From NCBI GenBank assembly GCA_014860745.1, contig JACZJC010000065.1, positions 1 to 56,193 of the forward strand: a stretch of DNA of 56,193 nucleotides, written 5' to 3'. Shown here piece by piece: positions 28,664 to 37,829 of the stretch. Under the pieces are notes generated by a model. That model searched no databases. It was not told the origin of the DNA and worked only from the letters and a program-made list of their open reading frames with translations. A program made the position numbers and the translations under genes. This DNA comes from Anaerolineales bacterium (lineage in GTDB: Bacteria > Chloroflexota > Anaerolineae > Anaerolineales > Villigracilaceae). Numbering within the stretch: the first letter of the stretch is position 1; each line of letters starts with the position of its first letter.

Positions 28664-28672
28664 ATTATATCA
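28664..28672 (-). promoter_or_regulatory. Extended -10 promoter upstream of the nucleoside phosphorylase gene
   Basis: On the minus strand TGA-TATAAT forms an extended -10 element about 70 bp upstream of the ATG at 28594. No clear -35 is seen. The rest of the 28595-28754 spacer shows nothing else recognisable. Confidence 0.5.
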
Positions 28673-28754
28673 GAAATCACAAGCGGCTTTTGCCAAGACT
28701 CGAGAGTGACCAAGAGGTAGATAAAATCTGGTTCTTATGCTATCCTAGCGCATC

Positions 28755-31700
28755 ATGAAGCGGCTATCCCACAACGATGTACGTGCATTTGCCTCTGCGA
28801 TTTTGGGGATACTCGGGGCGGGTCTTTTATTAATTCCCTTCGACTTGAAGGTCATCGATACAAATGAATATTCATGGATGCATGTCAGCCTGGGATTATT
28901 AAGTTTTTCGGTTGCGCTGTCCCTGCAAATTATTTCGGTACTATCCTCGACTCGAAAACGTGAGAACATTGTCGATGGCGCGGCGGTGATCCTGCTTTTC
29001 ACTTTTACCTGGATCTACGGGCGGGCGGGGTTTATTCTTGACGGCAGTATTCTGTTTTCCACCGGCCTTTTGTTGTTGCTCCTGATCAGCCCTTTCGGAA
29101 AGCGGCTGGAACAAGTCAATCTCATCAATCTGTTGTTTTTGATCGTTGGTTTTTCAGCTGGAATCATACTGGCTGTTTCGAACACCCAGTATGCGCAATT
29201 CGATCTGGTTAATTACAAGACCTACCTGGTACTTGCGTTTTTGGTGACATCGCTTCTTGGGGGAATTCCGATGATCGTGCCTTCGATCAAGTTCGGCGGA
29301 ATACTAACCCGCCTGCAAATCCTCCCCTGGTTGATATGGTTTCTTATTTTCGTGCCGGTGGTGCCGATCACGATCCTTTTTATGCCCATTTTGGCGGTAC
29401 TGGCGATCCTCTTTAATGGGGTTCTGCCGTGGGATCGATTAATTCTTACACGTGAGGATATTCTTGGACACCGTTCGGTCATGATCGGGGCGACCCTGGA
29501 ATTGATCCTGCTTGTTTTCCTCAGCGCCCTTTTGATGATTTTCGATAACTCTTTCAATGAAAGAACCACTTCCATAATCACGGTGCGGGAAGCGACGTTT
29601 TTGTTTTTTGGGGTTGTGACGATGGTTGTCTATTATGAGGTCATTACAATCCTCATGACGATCAACGGGCTGATCCATGAACTATCCAGGACCAGCGAGG
29701 AAGATGAAGAGGAGATCCTTGGATCAGCCGGCCTGGGAACCTGGGGACGGCGGCTTACCCGATATCTCAAGCCTTTCGTACTCACCCGTGAACTCGTGCG
29801 CATCCGCATCAACGCGCAGACGGACCAGATCGATGCGCTCACCCGCCAATTGGGAAACGAAAAAAAACGCAACGCGCAACTAATCCTGCTTTTGGAGTTA
29901 AGCCAGCAATTGGAAAACCAGTTGGACCAGCCGGTGGCGGCACAACTGGCGGTCAATTCGATGGAGCGCGCATTGGATTGTTCTCTCGTTTCCATTTTCG
30001 TCCAGGATGCGGAAAAAAAGGAATTTATGCTGCTGGCCGCAGCCGGGCACCAGACAAGCCTTGTCCCGGTGGGGTATCGCCAAAATGTTTCGGTGGGTGC
30101 GATTGGACGGGCAATCCGCCAGCGAAAGACGCAGATTATCAACGACATCCGCGAGGATGCGGACTACATTCGATTCGAGCATGAAAACAACCTTTCTGCA
30201 TTGATCATCCCTTTGATCTTCAACGGACATGCGAACGGCGCCATCGTCCTCAACAATGAACGGGTGAGCGCCTTCAGTAGTGTAGATATCGGCCTCGCAG
30301 AAGCTGTGGGCGCGGAACTGACCCGGGCCTGGGAGCGGTCGGGATACCATCAGCGGTTGATGAATCTCATCCAGGCGGGCAGTCAGTTGTCGGCTATGGT
30401 GGAACCGGGAACCACCGCGCATGAGGTGGCATCCATCGCGAGGGAGATCCTGCAGGCACAGTTCACTTTTGTCCACATCCAATTGGGGCAGGAAAGGAAC
30501 TTTACCCAAAGTTCCTCATCGGGAAATTCGCCGGGGTTGTTGGAATCGCTCAGAAATACCGCAAATTCCGAGGCGTTGATCCAAATGGCGTTTCAAGCTA
30601 CACAGCCTTTCCGTATTCGAGATGTAAGGAAGTATATAAACACAGCCCACCTTAATATTGATCATGCCGGGCTGCGAAGCATGCTGGCCATCCCGATCCG
30701 CTGGCACCGCATGAATATCGGTGTGATCCTTGCGTTCGGAAAACAGGACGGGGTCTTTTTTACTGAAAACGACGAGTCGCTGGCCGAGCTACTTTCCATT
30801 CAAGCCGCTGGCGCTTTCGAGAGTACGTGGCTGCAACAGGAATTACGGTCGTCGTTGAGAATCACCTCACTGCTTTATCGATTAAGCAACCAGATCATTC
30901 AGGCTGAAAACCTTGAGACGGCTGCGGTGGACATTGCCCAAACCGCCCACAAACTGGCAAAAGGCATCACCACAGGCATTGTTTTATTCAATACCGCGGG
31001 GGAGGTTGAAGCGGAAATCGAAATCGACGAGGTCGGATTGCATGGCGGTTTCAAGCATCCCATGGACCTCATCAGGGATGCAATGGATTCCGGACAGCTC
31101 ATCCATTTATCGCAAGGCCAAGCGACGACCCGCACCTGCCTGCCCATTCAAACACCCATTCGAAAATATGGGGCGGTGTGGATGGATGTGCGGGAAGATC
31201 AGGGAAACAAGCCCGCCGCCAACCCGAACGATTTGCAGGCCTTGGTCAATCAAGCGGCTATCGCGCTGGAACGGTCCCTGCTTTTGGTGGAGTCTCGCCG
31301 TCAAGCCGTCGAGATCAAAGCAGCGTACGATATGCTCGAAGCAACCTACGATCAGACGCTGGCCTCACTCATCTCGGCATTGGACGCCCGCGACCGGGAA
31401 ACCGAAGGCCACAGCCTGCGGGTAAGTATCATGGCAACAAAATTGGGGGAGACCCTTGGCTTCTCGCACCAGCAATTAAAGGTGTTGGAACGCGGTTCCC
31501 TTTTACATGATATTGGCAAAATTGGAATCAGCGATACCATCCTTCACAAACCCGGTCCCTTGACCGTAGCTGAATGGGAAAAAATGAAGCGGCATCCCGA
31601 TATTGGCGCAAAGATCGTTGAAGGAATTCCTTTCCTCAAAGATACAATCCCGCTCATCCGCCACCATCAGGAACGGTGGAATGGGACCGGCTATCCGGAT

Positions 31701-31922
31701 GGTCTCGCCGGCGAGGAAATCCCAATCCTCGCACGGATGTTCTCGATTGTGGACGCCTTCGACGCCCTGACGACCGATCGTCCTTACCGCGAGAAAATCT
31801 CGACCGAAGAAGCGCTTCAGTATTTACGCGAACAATCGGGAATCCTGTTCGACCCAAAAATCATCCTTGTTTTTGAAAATCTTGTGTTGAAAGACGAGAC
31901 GGGTTTCGTATTCAGTGAATAA
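28755..31922 (+). CDS. Membrane GAF sensor with HD-GYP c-di-GMP phosphodiesterase domain
   Basis: 1055 residues. About eight hydrophobic segments in residues 10-310 form a membrane sensor. GAF domains follow at about 385-530, 545-690 and 705-845, then HD-GYP at about 855-1040. The phosphodiesterase motifs are HDIGKIGISDTILHKPGPLT near residue 918 and RHHQERWNGTGYPDGLAGEE near 970. The usual WDG reads WNG here, but the histidines, HD pair and GYP are intact. It probably degrades c-di-GMP. The next gene, a GGDEF cyclase, starts 3 bp after its stop, so synthesis and breakdown are encoded as one unit. Confidence 0.92.
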   Translation: MKRLSHNDVRAFASAILGILGAGLLLIPFDLKVIDTNEYSWMHVSLGLLSFSVALSLQIISVLSSTRKRENIVDGAAVILLFTFTWIYGRAGFILDGSILFSTGLLLLLLISPFGKRLEQVNLINLLFLIVGFSAGIILAVSNTQYAQFDLVNYKTYLVLAFLVTSLLGGIPMIVPSIKFGGILTRLQILPWLIWFLIFVPVVPITILFMPILAVLAILFNGVLPWDRLILTREDILGHRSVMIGATLELILLVFLSALLMIFDNSFNERTTSIITVREATFLFFGVVTMVVYYEVITILMTINGLIHELSRTSEEDEEEILGSAGLGTWGRRLTRYLKPFVLTRELVRIRINAQTDQIDALTRQLGNEKKRNAQLILLLELSQQLENQLDQPVAAQLAVNSMERALDCSLVSIFVQDAEKKEFMLLAAAGHQTSLVPVGYRQNVSVGAIGRAIRQRKTQIINDIREDADYIRFEHENNLSALIIPLIFNGHANGAIVLNNERVSAFSSVDIGLAEAVGAELTRAWERSGYHQRLMNLIQAGSQLSAMVEPGTTAHEVASIAREILQAQFTFVHIQLGQERNFTQSSSSGNSPGLLESLRNTANSEALIQMAFQATQPFRIRDVRKYINTAHLNIDHAGLRSMLAIPIRWHRMNIGVILAFGKQDGVFFTENDESLAELLSIQAAGAFESTWLQQELRSSLRITSLLYRLSNQIIQAENLETAAVDIAQTAHKLAKGITTGIVLFNTAGEVEAEIEIDEVGLHGGFKHPMDLIRDAMDSGQLIHLSQGQATTRTCLPIQTPIRKYGAVWMDVREDQGNKPAANPNDLQALVNQAAIALERSLLLVESRRQAVEIKAAYDMLEATYDQTLASLISALDARDRETEGHSLRVSIMATKLGETLGFSHQQLKVLERGSLLHDIGKIGISDTILHKPGPLTVAEWEKMKRHPDIGAKIVEGIPFLKDTIPLIRHHQERWNGTGYPDGLAGEEIPILARMFSIVDAFDALTTDRPYREKISTEEALQYLREQSGILFDPKIILVFENLVLKDETGFVFSE

Positions 31923-31925
31923 GTC

Positions 31926-33458
31926 ATGAACAGACGAATCAACAAATTTGGAAATAACCCGCAGGATCATCTCATCTCGATCCTGCCGTCTGTCATTGCG
32001 GGTATGATCAGCCTGTCGATCACCATTTTCGCAACCATCATCCTCTATCCCCCGGAGAATGATATTCAAAGATACGGTCTGATCGCTTATGGGATCGCAG
32101 GAACCATTTATCTAGCCTTTTATTATCGAAATTACACCCTCTCCCCGAACAAAACAACCTACGCCTGGATAAACGCCGTGATCGCCGGCGTGTCGTTGGG
32201 GACCTTGCCCTATCTGGTCTCCAGGGAACTCGATTATCTCGTGTACAGCCTCATTTACACGGCGGCCCTGGCTACCTCTGTTATTTCAAACCGCGGACCA
32301 GCGTATTTTCTGCTGATTCTCTTTTCCGTGATCCACTCCATACATTTTCTGTATACCGGAATGCCTTTAAATAGTTGGGTCATTCACACCGGTCTACTCA
32401 TCGCTTCCTTTATTACCGTCGAAACGATCCAACAGCTGAAAATGATCTCACAAAAACAGATGAACCGCCTCGAGATCGTCAATGAAATCAGCAAACAGAT
32501 CATTTCCACCCTGGATACCAAACAGCTTCTCGCCCTGCTGGATGCGGAACTTCAAAATGTGCTGGTGGCAGACACTTACTACATCGGCCTGCAAAAGGAC
32601 GATGAACTCGAATTGGAATTATTCTACGATGACGGGGAATATTTCAACGGGACAAACTTTAAACTGGAAGGCAGCCTCACCAATTGGGTGATCCAAAATC
32701 AAAAGGTTCTCTTCCTGCCCGATATGAGGTTTCCCGTTCAATTGGAAGGTGTAACCCTCAAACTAGTAGGCAAATCCAGGGCATCTCTTTCCTGGATGGG
32801 TGTGCCAATGAAAGGGTTACATGTCAATGGCGTGATCGTCATTGCATCCTATCACACCAATGCGTTTAACCGCAGCGACCTCGAACTTCTGTCCAACATC
32901 GCGCAGCGCGCCGCCTTTGCCCTCGATAATACCTACCGCCACGCCCTCGTGGAGGAACAGGCGAGACTGGATAGTCTCACGCGGGTCTACAACCATGGAT
33001 ATTTCATCCAAAAATTGCAGGAGCAGGCGCAAACCTGCCAGATGGAAAACCAACCGCTCAGCCTAATCATGCTGGATGTCGATTTTTTCAAACAGTACAA
33101 CGACACGTTCGGCCATACCGCCGGGGATGAAGTTCTTGTCAGCCTTTGTGACACAATCCGCCAGCACATCAAAAAAACAGATGCCTTAGGGCGCTGGGGC
33201 GGGGAGGAATTCGCCATCTCGCTGCCGAATACCAGCGGGCAGCAAGCGGTCCAAATTGCCGGGCGAATCCGCGAGACCCTTGCAACCATAAAAATCAACG
33301 GAAACCAAAATGAAGCCATCCCCGTGCCGACCATCAGCCTCGGCATCGCTGTATTCCCAAATGAAACGCGGGAGATCACAACCCTGATCGACCTGGCCGA
33401 CAGGCGCCTTTACATGGCAAAAGCGCGCGGCCGCGATCAGATCGAACCTGCGCCATAA
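31926..33458 (+). CDS. Diguanylate cyclase (membrane sensor, GAF, GGDEF)
   Basis: 510 residues. Six hydrophobic segments in residues 15-175 form an unknown membrane sensor, a GAF domain covers about 190-335, and the GGDEF domain covers 345-505. Catalytic residues are present: DVDFFKQYNDTFGH near residue 384 for metal and guanine binding, and RWGGEEF near 423. The inhibitory I-site RxxD reads KKTD five residues before GGEEF, so product inhibition may be weak (inference). It makes c-di-GMP and is coupled 3 bp behind an HD-GYP phosphodiesterase. Confidence 0.93.
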   Translation: MNRRINKFGNNPQDHLISILPSVIAGMISLSITIFATIILYPPENDIQRYGLIAYGIAGTIYLAFYYRNYTLSPNKTTYAWINAVIAGVSLGTLPYLVSRELDYLVYSLIYTAALATSVISNRGPAYFLLILFSVIHSIHFLYTGMPLNSWVIHTGLLIASFITVETIQQLKMISQKQMNRLEIVNEISKQIISTLDTKQLLALLDAELQNVLVADTYYIGLQKDDELELELFYDDGEYFNGTNFKLEGSLTNWVIQNQKVLFLPDMRFPVQLEGVTLKLVGKSRASLSWMGVPMKGLHVNGVIVIASYHTNAFNRSDLELLSNIAQRAAFALDNTYRHALVEEQARLDSLTRVYNHGYFIQKLQEQAQTCQMENQPLSLIMLDVDFFKQYNDTFGHTAGDEVLVSLCDTIRQHIKKTDALGRWGGEEFAISLPNTSGQQAVQIAGRIRETLATIKINGNQNEAIPVPTISLGIAVFPNETREITTLIDLADRRLYMAKARGRDQIEPAP

Positions 33459-33478
33459 TAATGAAACAAGATACCTGG

Positions 33479-34516
33479 CTACTTTAAAATATCAGCAAGG
33501 CCCTTTATTGCCTTATCCACACCTGTGTCATCCACCCAATAATGGGTTACTAAACGAAAGCGGCGCGGACCTGCCCAATCCACCAGGACACCGCGTTTTT
33601 TCATTTCCACGATAATTTCATCCACCGTCAGCCTGATGTGATCTGCAAGATCGAAATACACCATATTGGATGAACCTTCCGTCGCATCAAGCTTTAATCC
33701 CTTCACCTGTTTCAACCCCTCGAACAGATTCTTCGCCCGGGCATGGTCCTGCCCAAGCCGCCCCGGCATTTTTTCCAGTGAGATTAATCCAGCCGCCGCC
33801 AGAACCCCCACCTGACGCATCCCCCCACCCAGCATCTTCCTCAAGTGCCGCGCACGCGCGATGAATTTCCTCGTCCCCACCAGCATGGACCCGACTGGCG
33901 CCACCAATCCCTTGCTCAAACAGAACATCACTGAATCCGCAGGTGCGGCCAGCTCCTTCACGTCCACATTCAATGCAGCCGCCGCATTGAAAATCCTCGC
34001 ACCGTCAATATGAAATGACAGGCCATTGTCTTTGGCGATCTTTCCAACCTGCGCCGTGTATTCCGCTGATAGTGGAACACCGCCGCAAACATTCTGTGTG
34101 TTCTCGATGCAAATGAGTCGCGTAATCGTATGGTGCACATCCTCGGTCTGGATCGAGGCGCGGATATCGTCCAATGCCAGAGTCCCATCCCGTTGATTTA
34201 TCACCGGGCGCGGATGAATCCCGCCTAATGCAGACATCCCGCCCGCTTCATTTATGTAAATATGTGATTTATCCCCGACGATAGCCTCATCGCCGCGCTT
34301 GCAGTGGACAAGGAGCGCCAGCAAATTACCCATCGTACCCGAAGGCACGAAAAGGGAATCCTCCTTGCCAAGCATGGACGCAGCCTTCACCTGAAGTTTA
34401 TTTACTGTCGGGTCGTCCATATACACATCATCACCCACTTCTGCCTCAGCCATCGCCTCACGCATTTCGGGTGTGGGTTTGGTGACGGTGTCGGAGCGAA
34501 GGTCTATGTATTCCAT
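33479..34516 (-). CDS. ltaE: Low-specificity L-threonine aldolase
   Basis: 345 residues, fold-type I PLP enzyme that cleaves L-threonine or allo-threonine to glycine and acetaldehyde. The N-terminus has the family motif [24 protein letters not shown] and the PLP-site stretch [13 protein letters not shown] are present, and the Schiff-base lysine is in [12 protein letters not shown] near residue 199. The ATG is preceded by GGAGAC. It is convergent with the diguanylate cyclase gene; no hairpin was noted in the 20-bp gap. Confidence 0.94.
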   Translation of the reverse strand: MEYIDLRSDTVTKPTPEMREAMAEAEVGDDVYMDDPTVNKLQVKAASMLGKEDSLFVPSGTMGNLLALLVHCKRGDEAIVGDKSHIYINEAGGMSALGGIHPRPVINQRDGTLALDDIRASIQTEDVHHTITRLICIENTQNVCGGVPLSAEYTAQVGKIAKDNGLSFHIDGARIFNAAAALNVDVKELAAPADSVMFCLSKGLVAPVGSMLVGTRKFIARARHLRKMLGGGMRQVGVLAAAGLISLEKMPGRLGQDHARAKNLFEGLKQVKGLKLDATEGSSNMVYFDLADHIRLTVDEIIVEMKKRGVLVDWAGPRRFRLVTHYWVDDTGVDKAIKGLADILK

Positions 34517-34549
34517 TAGTGTCTCCAGTTGAAAGAAAAGGGTTACGGG

Positions 34550-35026
34550 TTAAAGAGTAACAAGTTGCGAGTTATCATCTTCGGGATGAATGATGTAATC
34601 CGCCTGCTCTTCGCGGATGTGGAGATTTGCACCCGGTTCCTTTTCGCCGATCTTCTTTTCTTTGAGCCAGTCAATATAGCCGTTCAACATTCGACGAATT
34701 TCATCTGCCTGGGCGCGTAATTCCTCATATAAAGTTTTCGAGCAATATTCAAGGTCAATTGCCGCTCTCAAATGACTTACGGTTTCATCCAGCGAGCCGC
34801 GTGCATTGTAACAAAAACGAACATTGTCTCCGTAATAAAAACGTCCATGACCCTCAGCAATATTTGCAGACACGCTCTTTGACGAACTGCGAATTTGAGC
34901 AACGAGATCAAATCTTTCATCTTTTGAATCCTTCAAAATAACGGGAATGAGTTTTTTATGCACATCCAGCATCAACGCATGAGCCTTCTGCCAAACCTTT
35001 AATCCCTCAAAGCCCTTCTCGTTCAT
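34550..35026 (-). CDS. Four-helix-bundle protein (23S rRNA intervening-sequence protein family)
   Basis: 158 residues. Family features are an N-terminal FEGLKVWQKAHALMLDVHK helix, the QIRSSSKSVSANIAEGHGR stretch, and GSLDETVSHLRAAIDLEY. Members were first found inside 23S rRNA genes, and the fold is shared with Avd of diversity-generating retroelements; the cellular role is unclear. A strong AGGAGG lies upstream. The gene is bracketed by 19-bp inverted repeats (34557-34575 and 35099-35117), and its last codons lie inside the left repeat, as if the gene travelled as a small cassette (inference). Confidence 0.85.
   Translation of the reverse strand: MNEKGFEGLKVWQKAHALMLDVHKKLIPVILKDSKDERFDLVAQIRSSSKSVSANIAEGHGRFYYGDNVRFCYNARGSLDETVSHLRAAIDLEYCSKTLYEELRAQADEIRRMLNGYIDWLKEKKIGEKEPGANLHIREEQADYIIHPEDDNSQLVTL
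34557..34575 (+). repeat. Left inverted repeat of the four-helix-bundle gene cassette
   Basis: GTAACAAGTTGCGAGTTAT on the plus strand matches 16 of 19 bases of the reverse complement of 35099-35117. It encodes the last residues of the four-helix-bundle protein. The preceding bases GTTACGGGTTAAAGAGTAAC also form a small palindrome. Confidence 0.55.
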
Positions 35027-35087
35027 ATCAACCTCCTGTTTTTTTCATCTTCAACTTGCTGCCTTTATTCATCACTCAACGCTCGGT

Positions 35088-35135
35088 ACTCGTCACTTAT
35101 TACTCGTATCTTGTTACCCACATCTCGTCACTCGT
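35088..35135. repeat. Right inverted repeat and ACTCGT-type direct repeats
   Basis: ACTCGT occurs at 35088, 35102 and 35130, partly followed by CAC or ATC. The copy 35099-35117 is the inverted partner of 34557-34575. The array runs into the last codons of rluD, whose C-terminal RYE is encoded by the repeat. Confidence 0.55.
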
Positions 35136-36054
35136 ATCTCTTAACTTCCTCCAGCACGGTCTTCAACTCTTCCGGCAAATCCGCTTCAAACAGCCGCGGA
35201 GTTTTTTCGTTCGGAAGAATGATCTTCAATCGATAGGCATGTAGAAAATGCCTCTTGATACCTGCTGTTGGGGTTCGTTTTCCATAAACCATATCCCCCA
35301 CAATTGGGCAGCCCAGGAATTGACAATGCAGGCGGATTTGATGGGTGCGCCCGGTAAGGGGATGGAATTCAATCAAGGTGTGATTTTTGAAAGATTCAAG
35401 GGTCTTATATTCGCTGACCGCTTCGCGGCCCTTGCCCGCCGAAACAATGGCCATCTTCTTACGCTGGCTGGGATCGCGGCCAATGGAGGCTTCCACGCGG
35501 CCAGAGGGTGTGGGTGGTTTGCCATCCACCAATGTGAGGTAGGTTTTTTCCACTTTTCGCAAACGAAATTGGTCCTGCAGCCAATTATGGGCGCGTTCAT
35601 TTTTAGCAAGCACGATCAGGCCCGAGGTCTCCTTATCGAGGCGATGCACCAGGCCTGGACGTTCCTCGCCGCCGATACCCTCCATATCAGGGTCGTAACC
35701 CAGCACAGCGTTTACCAGCGTTCCGGAGGCATGTCCCGCTGCGGGATGCACCACCATCCCCGCAGGTTTATTGACCACGATCAAATCTTCGTTCTCGAAA
35801 ATAATATCCAGCGGAATATCTTCGCCCGCTAACCTGCCTGGAACCGGCGGAGGTACACGCACTTCCACTTCCATGCCCGCTTCGATCCCCTGGCCTGATT
35901 TTTTCGCCGGAACTCCATTCACCAATACAAAACCATCCTCGATCAATCCCTGCAAACGCGCCCTTGAAAATTCAGGCAGGCACATGACAAGATATTTATC
36001 GAGCCGTTCCGATTTCTCCCCATCGAATTTGAACCGTTCAATCCTGTCGCTCAC
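35128..36054 (-). CDS. rluD: RluD-family 23S rRNA pseudouridine synthase
   Basis: 308 residues. An S4 RNA-binding domain (about residues 14-75) is followed by the catalytic domain with the RluA/RluD motif GLVHRLDKETSGLIVLAK near residue 133, whose Asp is the nucleophile. HPLTGRTHQIRLH is near 230. It isomerises uridines in 23S rRNA; the exact site is inferred from family. The start is GTG, overlapping the lspA stop by 4 bp (GTGA), a common lspA-rluD arrangement. Its 3' end lies in the repeat array at 35088-35135. Confidence 0.92.
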   Translation of the reverse strand: MSDRIERFKFDGEKSERLDKYLVMCLPEFSRARLQGLIEDGFVLVNGVPAKKSGQGIEAGMEVEVRVPPPVPGRLAGEDIPLDIIFENEDLIVVNKPAGMVVHPAAGHASGTLVNAVLGYDPDMEGIGGEERPGLVHRLDKETSGLIVLAKNERAHNWLQDQFRLRKVEKTYLTLVDGKPPTPSGRVEASIGRDPSQRKKMAIVSAGKGREAVSEYKTLESFKNHTLIEFHPLTGRTHQIRLHCQFLGCPIVGDMVYGKRTPTAGIKRHFLHAYRLKIILPNEKTPRLFEADLPEELKTVLEEVKRYE

Positions 36055-36635
36055 GACTGCTCGCTGCCGATAGAAAATTGATCCTTGTTTTCCATGCCCG
36101 GTTCTGTTGAACTTTCGTTCAAGGCCTGTTCAGCGGCTTTTTTCTTTTCGCTTCTTTCCTTGAGCCAAACCCCCAGCAGAAGCACGATCACCCCGACTGT
36201 AATGGACGAATCCGCCACATTGAAAACAGGGAAGGAACCGACGGAAATAAAATCCGTCACCTTGCCTTGGATCAAACGGTCGATCAAATTCCCTGTCGCG
36301 CCTGCAAGCTGCAAGCCCATTGCCACTTTTAACGTCCAGTCTTCCTTTTCCACATGCGGAAAATAATAAATGATCGCGCCGATCACAAGGAACGCCAGAA
36401 TCGTAAAGACCAGATTGCCGTTCTGGAACATACCGAACGCCGCGCCGCTGTTATACCAATGCACGATCCGCGCATACGGGCTGAGCCAGCCCAGCCATTC
36501 GGGCAGCCACATCCCGCCAAACTCGATATTCTCGCGTACCAGCCATTTCGTCCATTGATCGAGCGCGACCAACACACCCGCCACACCGAATAAAATCGAA
36601 TAATCTTTTGTCTTGGAATCCAACTCACACCTCAT
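36051..36635 (-). CDS. lspA: Lipoprotein signal peptidase (signal peptidase II)
   Basis: 194 residues with four hydrophobic segments. The catalytic aspartates are in GNLIDRLIQGKVTDFI (near residue 118) and VFNVADSSITVG (near 140), and the conserved YNSGAAFGMF lies near 62. It cleaves prolipoprotein signal peptides after Lgt modification. The C-terminal tail of about 35 residues is hydrophilic and longer than usual. It overlaps rluD by 4 bp. Confidence 0.95.
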   Translation of the reverse strand: MRCELDSKTKDYSILFGVAGVLVALDQWTKWLVRENIEFGGMWLPEWLGWLSPYARIVHWYNSGAAFGMFQNGNLVFTILAFLVIGAIIYYFPHVEKEDWTLKVAMGLQLAGATGNLIDRLIQGKVTDFISVGSFPVFNVADSSITVGVIVLLLGVWLKERSEKKKAAEQALNESSTEPGMENKDQFSIGSEQS

Positions 36636-36650
36636 ATCAAATTAGTGCGC

Positions 36651-37829
36651 TTATTGTACCGCACGCACAAACACCCGCGGCACGCGCGCGCTGATATTTG
36701 TCATCACTTCATATTCGTTCGTGCCTGCCCAATCAGCAAGTTCTTCAGTTGCAATGCCCCCGCCCAGCAAAATCACCTCATCCCCCGCTTTCACATCATC
36801 TTCGCCCACGTTGACCATGAACTGGTCCATGCAGATACGCCCAACCTGTGGATATGATTTTCCATTGATTGTGACTCGCGCCTGGTTCGTCATGCGGCGG
36901 AAGTATCCATCCGCGTAGCCGCAGGGGATGGTGACAATGCGCTTCGGACTCCCCTCCACCTGCCACAACGACCCATAACTGACGCTCCGCCCGGGCATTG
37001 TGATCTTGCTGTAAGCCACCTTCGATTTCCATGTGAGCGCGGGTTTCACATCGATCTTCGTTTCAATTTCACGCCCGGGGTACACGCCGTAAAACAAAAC
37101 GCCGGGCCGCACCAGATCCAAATGTGCATCGGGCAGGTTCAGGATTCCGCCCGAATTACAGATATGCCGCATGGGAATTGGCAGGCTGTGCTTTTCGTAG
37201 AAACGCAGCACCTCCTGAAAGCGTTCGAGTTGAAGGGATGCTTCAACAATGTCGTTGCGAGGGCGCTTTTGTTCTTCGCCCGAAGCGATCTCCAACTCTG
37301 AGAGAGATTGCTTCGTTCCTCGCAATGACATTACCTCCGAATTCGCGAGATGGGTATAAATCCCATCAATCTCCAGGTGCCTGCACGCGAGGGATTTTTG
37401 CAGAAATTCATCAGCTTCGTACTCATGCACCCCCACCCTTTCCATGCCGGTATCGATCTTCAAGTGGACTTTGAGTCGCTTTCGGGTGGATTCGACCAAT
37501 CGGTCAGCGGCAGCTAACTGGTCTGAAGAAGAGGCGGTAAGGATCAGGTCATGCTCAAAAAACAAAGGCAGCTGTTCGATCAAAATCCCGCCCGCGACAA
37601 GGATCGGTTTTGTGATTCCAAGCCCGCGTAATTGGATCGCCTCCTCCACAAAAGCGACACCGAAATAATCCACATGCGGTTCGATGAAAGGCGCGACGCC
37701 CTCGATGCCGTGCCCATACGCATTAGCCTTGACCATTGGCATGACCTTCGCAGGCGCTACATGAGCGCGGATGGCCTCGACATTTTTTCTGAGTTGATCG
37801 AGGTTGACTTCAAGATAAGTGGGTCTCAT
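36651..37829 (-). CDS. alr: Alanine racemase with a repeat-encoded in-frame insertion
   Basis: 392 residues. This PLP enzyme makes D-alanine for peptidoglycan. The PLP lysine is in MVKANAYGHG near residue 33; the fold-III barrel and the C-terminal domain (GRICMDQFMVNVG) are intact. After GIYTHLANSEV there are 27 extra residues (SLRGTKQSLSELEIASGEEQ and on) encoded by a palindromic element at 37251-37329. Without element and 2-bp duplication the frame reads NSEV-IVEASLQLERF, the normal family sequence, so the insertion preserved the frame. It lies in a loop between a barrel strand and the following helix, so activity may be kept (inference). The ATG overlaps the stop of the upstream acetyltransferase (ATGA). 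Confidence 0.94.
   Translation of the reverse strand: MRPTYLEVNLDQLRKNVEAIRAHVAPAKVMPMVKANAYGHGIEGVAPFIEPHVDYFGVAFVEEAIQLRGLGITKPILVAGGILIEQLPLFFEHDLILTASSSDQLAAADRLVESTRKRLKVHLKIDTGMERVGVHEYEADEFLQKSLACRHLEIDGIYTHLANSEVMSLRGTKQSLSELEIASGEEQKRPRNDIVEASLQLERFQEVLRFYEKHSLPIPMRHICNSGGILNLPDAHLDLVRPGVLFYGVYPGREIETKIDVKPALTWKSKVAYSKITMPGRSVSYGSLWQVEGSPKRIVTIPCGYADGYFRRMTNQARVTINGKSYPQVGRICMDQFMVNVGEDDVKAGDEVILLGGGIATEELADWAGTNEYEVMTNISARVPRVFVRAVQ
37251..37329. mobile_element. 79-bp palindromic element inserted in frame in alr
   Basis: The ends GTCGTTGCGAGG and CCTCGCAATGAC are inverted repeats (11 of 12). Inner arms GAAGCGATCTC and GAGATTGCTTC pair around a short centre. AT flanks both ends, consistent with a 2-bp target duplication; 79 + 2 = 81 bp = 27 codons. 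A related right half is at 43316-43375. No transposase is encoded, so it would move in trans if at all. Confidence 0.8.

Noticed and set aside
29633-30509. Long open frames on the minus strand
   Set aside because: They lie antisense to the HD-GYP gene whose domains are clear, and show no recognisable motifs.
37248-37335. Frameshift or assembly error in alr
   Set aside because: Both sides stay in the same frame with normal family sequence; an 81-bp insertion with a 2-bp duplication explains the extra residues.
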